A stretch of 7,862 bases of DNA, taken from NCBI GenBank assembly GCA_007135895.1, contig SLHZ01000335.1, forward strand, positions 1 to 7,862, in the 5' to 3' direction. The notes under the pieces are model-generated. The model made no database searches. It worked only from the letters and a program-made list of their open reading frames with translations, and was not told where the DNA came from. The DNA is from Balneolales bacterium. Lineage in GTDB: Bacteria > Bacteroidota > Rhodothermia > Balneolales > Natronogracilivirgulaceae. The position numbers and the translations under genes were made by a program. Shown here in pieces: positions 1-6,481 of this stretch (position 1 is its first letter; each line of letters opens with the position of its first letter).

Positions 1-441
1 CTGGATATCCGTCAGGATTACCGGTATCCGCTTATCCTCCTCGACAGGAAGCGGATTCATGAGACTTGCCGTTTCATGAAGGAAGACCTTCATTTCATTT
101 ATCTTGCTGAAATGCTGGGAACGGATCGCTACACATCGGATGACCGTTTTGAAGTGATCTATCACATGATATCTCTCCGGGAGCAGCAGCGCTTCTTCCT
201 GAAAGTGCGGGTTGAAGAGGAAAAACCGGCTCTTCCTACCGTCACGGATATATGGAAAGCGGCCGGATGGCACGAACGCGAAATCTACGACATGTTCGGT
301 ATTCGATTTGAAGGCCATCCGGACCTCAGGCGCATCTATATGCCTGAGGATTTTGCATATCACCCGCTCCGCAAGGAGTTTCCCCTTCTCGGCGTACCCG
401 GTTCCCTGGAACTTCCCAATACGACACCGGACCACGACTGA
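1..441 (+). CDS. nuoC: NADH-quinone oxidoreductase subunit C (30 kDa subunit), 5'-truncated
   Basis: This is the C-terminal 146 residues of the 30-kDa subunit of complex I, which sits in the peripheral arm next to NuoD and NuoB and helps build the Fe-S path to quinone. The reading frame is open from base 1, so the gene begins upstream; the ATG at 76 is internal, because residues before it (LDIRQDYRYP onward) continue the fold. The family signature is present in fragment numbering: WHEREIYDMFGI at 90-101, with the ERE-x2-D-MF-x6-H pattern, then GHPDLRRIYMPEDF and HPLRKEFPL at 105-129. The short tail after this motif (about 17 residues) is normal for a stand-alone NuoC, and the stop at 439-441 shows it is not fused to NuoD as in enterobacteria. 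nuoD follows after 29 bases. The identity is certain; only the N-terminus is missing. Confidence 0.96.
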   Translation: MDIRQDYRYPLILLDRKRIHETCRFMKEDLHFIYLAEMLGTDRYTSDDRFEVIYHMISLREQQRFFLKVRVEEEKPALPTVTDIWKAAGWHEREIYDMFGIRFEGHPDLRRIYMPEDFAYHPLRKEFPLLGVPGSLELPNTTPDHD

Positions 442-470
442 GCAGCCAACGGAATACGATACCTGAGACA

Positions 471-1751
471 ATGAACCCTGAACGCGGAAATCCCACTTTC
501 TTCAAAAAGCACCAGGAGGCCTATTACAAAAGCCTGGAGAATAAACATGCCACGGTGGAAATCGATGACAGTGATCCGCTGGCCACCCGAATGATTCTCA
601 ATATGGGACCGCAGCACCCGGCTACCCACGGGGTGCTCCGCGTTCTGATGGAACTCGACGGTGAAACGATTACAAAATGCCGGCTGGATATCGGGTATCT
701 CCATCGGGGGATTGAAAAAATGGCCGAAAACAAAACCTATCAGGAGTTCATGCCTTATACCGACCGCATGGACTATCTGTCGCCCTACAGCAACAATGTA
801 GCCCTGTGCATGGCGGTTGAACGAATCGCCCACATCGAGATACCCGAAAAAGCAGCATATATCCGCATGATATGCAATGAACTGGCCCGCATATCCTCAC
901 ACCTTTTGTGGCTGGGAAGCCTCATTATGGACGCCGGTGCCATATCGTTCTTCATCTGGACATTCCGGGAAAGAGAAAAGATATATGATATTTTTGATGA
1001 AGTGGCCGGTCACCGCTTTACAGTATCACACTCCCGGATAGGCGGCGTCAACAATGACTTCTCCCCTGTTGCTGTCGAAAAAATCAAGAAGTTCATCAGC
1101 GAGTTTCCCAAAGAACTCAGCGACTGGCACAAACTTCTCGACAGAAACCGGATCTTTGTGGATCGCAATGCCGGAACAGGCGCAATCAGCCACACCGAAG
1201 CCATCGAAATCGGCCTTACGGGTCCGCCACTGCGTGCCACAGGCATCGCCTACGATGTGCGCAAGTTCGAACCCTACCTGTTCTATGATCAGGTGGACTT
1301 CCAGGTACCCACACGAACCGAAGGTGATAATCTCGCACGCTATTACTGCCGGATGGAAGAAATGGCCGAATCGGTGAGAATTATTGAACAGTGTTTCGAA
1401 AAAATGCCGGCCAGGGGACCGATCCGCACTGATGATGCCAAGAAGAGCTATCCCTCGAAAGACGAAGTCTACTACTCCATGGAAGGTCTGATTCACGATT
1501 TCATGATGACCGATACCGGGGTCTGTCCTCCCGCAGGTGCCGAAAGCTATCATGCCATAGAGGCACCAAAAGGCGAACTCGGTTTTTACATACAGAGTGA
1601 TGGAACCGGCCATCCCTGGCGGCTGAAAATCAATTCACCTTCTTTCAGGAATCTCCAGGCACTCGAAACCATACTGGATGGTGAAATGATTGCCGATACC
1701 GTCATTCTCATTGGCGGTATGGATCCCGTAATGGGTGATTCCGATAAATAA
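471..1751 (+). CDS. nuoD: NADH-quinone oxidoreductase subunit D (49 kDa subunit)
   Basis: This is the 49-kDa peripheral-arm subunit of complex I, related to the large subunit of [NiFe] hydrogenases, which forms the floor of the quinone-binding chamber with NuoB and NuoH. The protein is 426 residues. Motifs in order: NMGPQHPATHGVLR at 44-57, IGYLHRGIEK at 74-83, YTDRMDYL at 96-103, FREREKIYDIFDE at 165-177, and IEAPKGELGFY at 363-373. By alignment with the Thermus subunit, H53 and Y102 correspond to the two quinone-headgroup residues. The N-terminal stretch before residue 40 is charged and poorly conserved. ATG 471 is taken as the start; the leader has no clear Shine-Dalgarno. Two substitutions are unusual: N388 in KINSPSF, where an Arg is usual, and a C-terminus ending MGDSDK instead of the usual GEVDR type. 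nuoE starts 14 bases after the stop. Confidence 0.97.
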   Translation: MNPERGNPTFFKKHQEAYYKSLENKHATVEIDDSDPLATRMILNMGPQHPATHGVLRVLMELDGETITKCRLDIGYLHRGIEKMAENKTYQEFMPYTDRMDYLSPYSNNVALCMAVERIAHIEIPEKAAYIRMICNELARISSHLLWLGSLIMDAGAISFFIWTFREREKIYDIFDEVAGHRFTVSHSRIGGVNNDFSPVAVEKIKKFISEFPKELSDWHKLLDRNRIFVDRNAGTGAISHTEAIEIGLTGPPLRATGIAYDVRKFEPYLFYDQVDFQVPTRTEGDNLARYYCRMEEMAESVRIIEQCFEKMPARGPIRTDDAKKSYPSKDEVYYSMEGLIHDFMMTDTGVCPPAGAESYHAIEAPKGELGFYIQSDGTGHPWRLKINSPSFRNLQALETILDGEMIADTVILIGGMDPVMGDSDK

Positions 1752-1765
1752 CCACAAAATAAACC

Positions 1766-2314
1766 ATGGCAGAATCATTTTCTTTTGATGGTAAGGATCT
1801 GGAGGTGATCCGGAAGATCCTCTCCCGCTACCCCCACAAGGAGGCCGCCATTCTTCCCGTGCTATGGTACGCACAGGATAAATTTGGCCATACCAGTCCC
1901 GATGTACAGCATCTGGTGGCCAGGACTCTTGACGTGCCGGAAGCTCACATACACGGTGTGGTCTCTTTTTACACCCAGTTCTATGAAAAACCGATGGGCA
2001 GACACGTTCTCGATGTTTGCACATGCCTGAGCTGCCAGGTTTGCGGCGGATACGACATGCTAAGCTATATCGAAGATAAACTGGGCATCCGTGCCGGCGA
2101 AACCACACCTGACGGCCAATTTTCATTGCAGTCCGTTGAATGCCTCGGAGCCTGCGGTTACGCTCCCATGCTCCAGGTCACCAACAAACAGTATGTCAAC
2201 CATCTTACACCGGAAAAAATCGACCGCCTTATTGATGATCTTAAAGCCGGAATAGAACCCTCTTTTGAATCCATGCCGCCGAAGCAGCATGAAAAGGACA
2301 ACCGCTTATCATGA
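1766..2314 (+). CDS. nuoE: NADH-quinone oxidoreductase subunit E (24 kDa, [2Fe-2S] N1a)
   Basis: This is the 24-kDa thioredoxin-fold subunit of the NADH-dehydrogenase module. It carries the off-path [2Fe-2S] cluster N1a close to the FMN of NuoF. The protein is 182 residues. The N-terminal helical region includes AAILPVLWYAQDKFG at 27-41 and the typical VPEAHIHGVVSFYTQF at 57-72. The four cluster ligands are C85 and C90 (C-x4-C) and C126 and C130 (C-x3-C in ECLGACGYAP). GETTPDGQFS at 111-120 matches the family. Two extra cysteines, C87 and C93, sit among the first ligand pair. About 20 residues after the folded domain (PSFESMPPK onward) are hydrophilic and probably a flexible tail. The gene lies 14 bases after nuoD, behind an A-rich leader without a Shine-Dalgarno, and its stop overlaps the nuoF start by four bases (ATGA), suggesting translational coupling. 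Confidence 0.96.
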   Translation: MAESFSFDGKDLEVIRKILSRYPHKEAAILPVLWYAQDKFGHTSPDVQHLVARTLDVPEAHIHGVVSFYTQFYEKPMGRHVLDVCTCLSCQVCGGYDMLSYIEDKLGIRAGETTPDGQFSLQSVECLGACGYAPMLQVTNKQYVNHLTPEKIDRLIDDLKAGIEPSFESMPPKQHEKDNRLS

Positions 2315-3600
2315 CCGACGATTGGAAAACATATAAACCCCTGCTGTTGCCCGATCTGCCCGGATTGACAGATATTGAAACGTACGAGAAATACGAAGGG
2401 TATCACGCCCTGAAAACCGTTCTGGATAACCCGGATACATGGAGTCCCGAAGAGGTAGTCCTTCAGGTTAAAGACGCCAATATCAGGGGACGCGGAGGAG
2501 CCGGTTTCAACGCGGGCCTGAAGTGGTCTTTCATGCCCCCACCCGACGGCAAACCGCGCTACCTGGCTTGCAATGGGGATGAATCGGAACCCGGCACCTT
2601 CAAGGACAGGAAAATATTCGAGTTCAACCCCCATTTGTTTATTGAAGGAGCGATTATTGCTGCCTATGCCATCCGGGCCGAACAGATATACGTCTATATC
2701 CGTGGGGAATACAGGGCATGGGTCAGAATCCTGCAGAAAGCGGTTGACCAGGCTTACCAAAAAGGATATCTGGGAAAAAACATACTGGGCGCCGATTTTA
2801 ACGCTGACATGACTTTGCACATGGGGGCCGGGGCCTATATATGCGGAGAAGAGTCTTCCCTCATGGAATCACTGGAGGGCAAGAGGGGCTATCCCAGAGT
2901 CAAACCCCCTTTCCCGGCTCAGCGCGGACTCTGGGGGCGGCCTACAACCATCAATAATATTGAAACACTCGCCAACGTACCCCTGGTGATAAGGAATGGA
3001 TCGGAATGGTACCGCCGGATTGGAGCTGAAACACACCCGGGTCCAATTCTCTATGGAATATCCGGTCATATCAATAAACCGGGTGTCTACGAATACCCCT
3101 CGGGAATGTCCGTGCATACCCTGATTCATGAAGTGGCCGGCGGAATTCGCAAGGGCAAAAAGCTGAAAGCGCTCATCCCGGGCGGGTCATCCACCCCGCC
3201 GTTGCGCGCCGACGTGCTCGACGGTCTCACCATGGATTCTGACTCCCTCCGGAAAGCCGGATCCATGATGGGAACAGCCGGCATGGTTATTCTGGACGAG
3301 GATACGGACATGGTGGATGTGGTCTGGCGTATCTCGCACTTTTACCATCACGAATCCTGCGGTCAATGCACTCCCTGTCGCGAAGGAACCGGCTGGTTGG
3401 AGAAAACCCTGCGGAAAATCAGAAACGGCGACGGTGAAATGCGTGACCTCGACCTGCTCCTTGCCATTTGCAACCGTATGGAAGGCCGGACCATCTGTGC
3501 TCTGGCCGATGCCGCGGCATGGCCTGTACGATACTCCATCGAACGATTTCGCGATGAGTTTGAAGCCAAATGCAAGCAGACTGTTTATGCATTGTCCTGA
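2311..3600 (+). CDS. nuoF: NADH-quinone oxidoreductase subunit F (51 kDa, FMN and [4Fe-4S] N3)
   Basis: This is the catalytic 51-kDa subunit: it binds NADH, takes a hydride onto FMN and passes electrons to [4Fe-4S] cluster N3. The protein is 429 residues, the usual family length. The glycine-rich nucleotide loop is GRGGAGFNAGLKW at 60-72. YLACNGDESEPGTFKDR at 84-100 and GAGAYICGEESSLMESLEG at 172-190 form the FMN/NADH pocket, followed by KRGYPRVKPPFPA and TTINNIETLANVP. The SLBB-like domain follows (about 245-335, including ALIPGGSS). The N3 ligands are C350, C353 and C356 in SCGQCTPCREGTGW, plus C396 in GRTICALADA. ATG 2311 overlaps the nuoE stop in an ATGA junction, and an AGGA about 12 bases upstream may serve as a weak ribosome site. 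The nucleotide loop has NA where most homologues have PT (GFPTG); otherwise all functional residues I can place are intact. Confidence 0.97.
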   Translation: MTDDWKTYKPLLLPDLPGLTDIETYEKYEGYHALKTVLDNPDTWSPEEVVLQVKDANIRGRGGAGFNAGLKWSFMPPPDGKPRYLACNGDESEPGTFKDRKIFEFNPHLFIEGAIIAAYAIRAEQIYVYIRGEYRAWVRILQKAVDQAYQKGYLGKNILGADFNADMTLHMGAGAYICGEESSLMESLEGKRGYPRVKPPFPAQRGLWGRPTTINNIETLANVPLVIRNGSEWYRRIGAETHPGPILYGISGHINKPGVYEYPSGMSVHTLIHEVAGGIRKGKKLKALIPGGSSTPPLRADVLDGLTMDSDSLRKAGSMMGTAGMVILDEDTDMVDVVWRISHFYHHESCGQCTPCREGTGWLEKTLRKIRNGDGEMRDLDLLLAICNRMEGRTICALADAAAWPVRYSIERFRDEFEAKCKQTVYALS

Positions 3601-3662
3601 CCACAAACCCCGGGTTGCATGATACTCGCAAACCTTATGATGAATAACCATAGTTAAGACTC

Positions 3663-5423
3663 ATGCCAGAGATCTTCATTGACTACCAGAGATTTGAATT
3701 TGAACAGCCGGGCAAGGTGCTGCAGTTTATGCTCGATGCAGGACTGGATCTGCCGTTTTTCTGCTACCATCCCTGCCTCTCCATTCCTGCCAATTGCCGG
3801 CAATGCGTTGTCAAAGCAGGCATGCCGGTCCTGAACCGGGAAAAAGGCACCTTCGAACTCGACGATAAGGGTGAGCGTATCATCCGGTATTTCCCGAAGC
3901 TCATGACTGCATGCAGCCTGGATCTGACTGATGGCATGGTTATCCACACACACCATTCCGATCCGCTGGTCAAGCAGGCACAAGCCGATAACCTGGAGTT
4001 TATCCTGATAAACCATCCTCTTGACTGCCCCATCTGCGATCAGGCCGGCGAGTGCCCGCTGCAGATCCTTACCTACAAATACGGACCCGAAGGCAGCCGT
4101 TTTGAGCACAAGAAAGTCCACAAACCCAAAGCCTTTCGTCTCGGACCACGCGTTGTTCTTGATGCCGAACGCTGCATTAATTGCACTCGATGCGTCCGCT
4201 TTACCGATGAGATCAGCAAATCCCATCAGCTTACCATCGTCTCAAGAGGGGATAAAAACTATCCCCTGACCGCCCACGGCCAGGAATTTGATGATCCCTA
4301 TTCCCTCAATACCGTCGATATATGCCCTGTCGGGGCACTCACTTCCGCCGATTTCCGTTTCAAGGCAAGAGTCTGGGAAATGAACCAGACACCCGGTATC
4401 GATATCACCAACGGCAAAGGGTGCAACACCTATCTGTGGACCCGCGACAATCTTGTTTTGCGTATAACACCAAGGCAGAACGATCATGTCAACAGCCACT
4501 GGATGCCCGACTCCGGCCGGCTGGCCTATCAGCGCTTCAATGAAAACAGGGTCCATCGGCCTCATATAAAACTCGACGGCAATGATCAGGTGCGTACTTC
4601 ATGGAATAACGCCATCCTTACCCTGCGCGAACAGCTGGAAAAGACAGAAGCAAGTGAAATACTGGCAATTGGCAGTCCACACGCTCCGGTAGAGGATAAC
4701 TACGCTTTCCGGAAGTTTTTCAAGATGCATGGGGTATCCGAGTTCTTCTTCGTACCCGACATTCGCCCCGGCTCAGGAGACGGCTTTTTACTGAGTGATG
4801 ACCAAACCCCCAATACCAATGGTGTAAGACTGCTCGATTTCAAGGAGACTACGTGCAAGAATCTATCCAGTAAAATTCAAGGAGATAAATACAAACTGAT
4901 TGTGCTTCTTGATGATAGCCTTTTTGACAGACCCGATTGGCCCGCTATTGATCCTGGAAATTCATATTTCACCGTATGGGCAACCAATCATACTCCCACC
5001 ACGGCAGCGGCTCATCTGGTCATACCTGTAACCTGTGCGGCGGAACATGCCGCATCGTATGTTAATGTGGATGGCCGTATCCAGCGCACCGTTGCCGCAA
5101 AAGAAACCCGCTACACCAACCGACGGCTCAACCTGGAAATGTCCATGGGCCGGCTCGATCATTACGGTACGCAATTTGACAACTGGGTCGATGAAAAGAA
5201 TCGGATAGACTGCATTCCCGCATGGGAGTTTTTCAAGAAACTGGACGCTGAAGCCCGCTTTGACTGGAACTCATCCCGCGAGGTGTTGAACGAGATCTCC
5301 CGTACTCTGCCGGTTTTTGAAGGAGTGAGTTACGAGCGAATGGACACACTTCTCGGAGTTCCTCTTTCCATCTCCCGGAATACTCCTGTCGACCAGAAAA
5401 AAACAATAGAACCCAAACCCTGA
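3663..5423 (+). CDS. nuoG: NADH-quinone oxidoreductase subunit G, short form without N7 ligands
   Basis: This is the 75-kDa-type Fe-S subunit that wires NuoF to the connecting module. The protein is 586 residues, shorter than many bacterial NuoG proteins (often about 680-900). Its N-terminal half is complete. The [2Fe-2S] N1b ligands are C34, C45, C48 and C84. The His-ligated [4Fe-4S] N5 uses H118, C122, C125 and C131 (NHPLDCPICDQAGEC). [4Fe-4S] N4 uses C171, C174, C177 and C221 (CINCTRC, then DICPVGAL). The following molybdopterin-oxidoreductase-like region (about 240-480) is degenerate and short. It has one cysteine (C254) where N7-containing homologues have a C-x2-C-x3-C set, and MPDSGR instead of a CDKGR-like motif. 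The conserved landmark near AEHAASYVNVDGRIQR (459-474) and a W-rich tail remain. ATG 3663 is the first possible start after an in-frame TAG at 3651. There is no visible Shine-Dalgarno. The stop is three bases before nuoH. Confidence 0.95.
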   Translation: MPEIFIDYQRFEFEQPGKVLQFMLDAGLDLPFFCYHPCLSIPANCRQCVVKAGMPVLNREKGTFELDDKGERIIRYFPKLMTACSLDLTDGMVIHTHHSDPLVKQAQADNLEFILINHPLDCPICDQAGECPLQILTYKYGPEGSRFEHKKVHKPKAFRLGPRVVLDAERCINCTRCVRFTDEISKSHQLTIVSRGDKNYPLTAHGQEFDDPYSLNTVDICPVGALTSADFRFKARVWEMNQTPGIDITNGKGCNTYLWTRDNLVLRITPRQNDHVNSHWMPDSGRLAYQRFNENRVHRPHIKLDGNDQVRTSWNNAILTLREQLEKTEASEILAIGSPHAPVEDNYAFRKFFKMHGVSEFFFVPDIRPGSGDGFLLSDDQTPNTNGVRLLDFKETTCKNLSSKIQGDKYKLIVLLDDSLFDRPDWPAIDPGNSYFTVWATNHTPTTAAAHLVIPVTCAAEHAASYVNVDGRIQRTVAAKETRYTNRRLNLEMSMGRLDHYGTQFDNWVDEKNRIDCIPAWEFFKKLDAEARFDWNSSREVLNEISRTLPVFEGVSYERMDTLLGVPLSISRNTPVDQKKTIEPKP

Positions 5424-5426
5424 TCC

Positions 5427-6422
5427 ATGGATCCGTTACTTTATTCCAGCCTGGTTATGCTGGCATTTGCGCTGCTCTTTCTGCTGCCATCGGCCGCCGT
5501 AGCGGTATATGCCGAACGCAGGATCTCCGCTTTTATCCAGAATCGCTACGGTCCCAACCGGGTTGGGCCACTGGGTCTTTTTCAGCCTTTTGCTGATGTG
5601 ATTAAACTATTTATTAAGGAAGACATTGTTCCGGCCGGCGCCAATCGCTTTTTGTACACACTGGCACCCATGATTCCGGTTATCACGGCTATCATAACTA
5701 TCGCCGTAATCCCCGTTGGCGAATACATTTACATAACCGATCTCAATATCGGAGTACTCTATCTTTTAGCGGCGGCCTCACTGGCGGTCTATGGCGTCAC
5801 ACTCGCCGGCTGGTCCTCCAACAGTAAATATTCACTTTTGGGCGGACTGAGGGCTGCAGCTCAGATGATCAGTTACGAGCTGCCCATGGGTGTTGCTCTT
5901 GCTTCGGTAATTTTGTTTGCCGGCTCTCTCAGCCTGGTCGAAATTGTGCAATCACAGGAGTTCTGGTGGAATATATTCCGAAATCCCCTTGGATTTGTGA
6001 TCTTTACCATAGCCGTGTTTGCCGAGGCCAACCGTACACCATTCGACCTGGTGGAGGCCGAGCAGGAACTGGTTGGCGGCTTTCATACGGAATACAGCTC
6101 CATGAAATTCGGAACGTTCTTCCTGGCAGAATACATGCATGTGGTCATCGGCGCTCTGCTCATCTCCACTTTCTTCTTTGGCGGTTATCATTTGCCATTC
6201 GCCGGATACTGGCTGCCGGAAATGACACCTCTGACCAAATCCCTGCTTGATATTTTTGTATTGCTCTCCAAGACGGTTTTCTGGGCTTTCTTCATCATCT
6301 GGGTTCGCTGGACTATCCCGCGATTCAAATTCAATCAGCTGATGGGACTGGGCTGGACAAGAATGCTCCCGCTGGCAATAATAAATTTTGTGGTTCTTGC
6401 CATCATACTCTACTATATCTGA
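5427..6422 (+). CDS. nuoH: NADH-quinone oxidoreductase subunit H (ND1-type membrane subunit)
   Basis: This is the ND1-type integral membrane subunit of complex I, which joins the peripheral arm to the proton-pumping arm and forms much of the quinone tunnel. The protein is 331 residues, normal for the family, and strongly hydrophobic with about eight membrane segments, the first at roughly 6-28 and the last at 312-330. Conserved loops are all present: AERRISAFIQNRYGPNRVGP at 29-48, LFQPFADVIKLFIKED at 51-66, GWSSNSKYSLLGGLRAAAQ at 128-146 with SYELPMG after it, and FAEANRTPFDLVEAEQELVG at 198-217, which matches the second ND1 signature. HTEYSSMKFGTFFLAEY follows at 220-236. The acidic residues of the quinone-chamber loop (E210, E212, E214) are kept. 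It starts three bases after nuoG and is clearly co-transcribed. It is followed by 59 bases and mtaB rather than by nuoI. Confidence 0.97.
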   Translation: MDPLLYSSLVMLAFALLFLLPSAAVAVYAERRISAFIQNRYGPNRVGPLGLFQPFADVIKLFIKEDIVPAGANRFLYTLAPMIPVITAIITIAVIPVGEYIYITDLNIGVLYLLAAASLAVYGVTLAGWSSNSKYSLLGGLRAAAQMISYELPMGVALASVILFAGSLSLVEIVQSQEFWWNIFRNPLGFVIFTIAVFAEANRTPFDLVEAEQELVGGFHTEYSSMKFGTFFLAEYMHVVIGALLISTFFFGGYHLPFAGYWLPEMTPLTKSLLDIFVLLSKTVFWAFFIIWVRWTIPRFKFNQLMGLGWTRMLPLAIINFVVLAIILYYI

Positions 6423-6481
6423 TACCATTCCGAATATCAATCCCGGAAATCATCATCTGAAACAGGACCGTAGTACCCGTA

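Noticed and set aside
76..78. ATG at 76 as the true start of nuoC
   Set aside because: The frame is open back to base 1 and upstream codons continue the NuoC fold, so the gene is cut by the window edge rather than starting here.
360..833. Minus-strand open frame of 157 codons
   Set aside because: It lies antisense to nuoC/nuoD, which have clear family motifs throughout, and its translation shows no recognisable domain.
1026..1613. Minus-strand open frame of 195 codons
   Set aside because: It is fully antisense to conserved nuoD sequence; the translation is composition-driven, with no motif I recognise.
2158..2820. Minus-strand open frame of 220 codons
   Set aside because: It is antisense to the nuoE end and the conserved FMN-binding part of nuoF; a shadow frame.
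3654..4226. Minus-strand open frame of 190 codons
   Set aside because: It is antisense to the cysteine-rich N-terminal half of nuoG; a shadow frame.
6429..6449. Possible hairpin between nuoH and mtaB (ttccg ... cggaa)
   Set aside because: It has only a five-base stem with an eleven-base loop and no following T run, so it is not a credible terminator.
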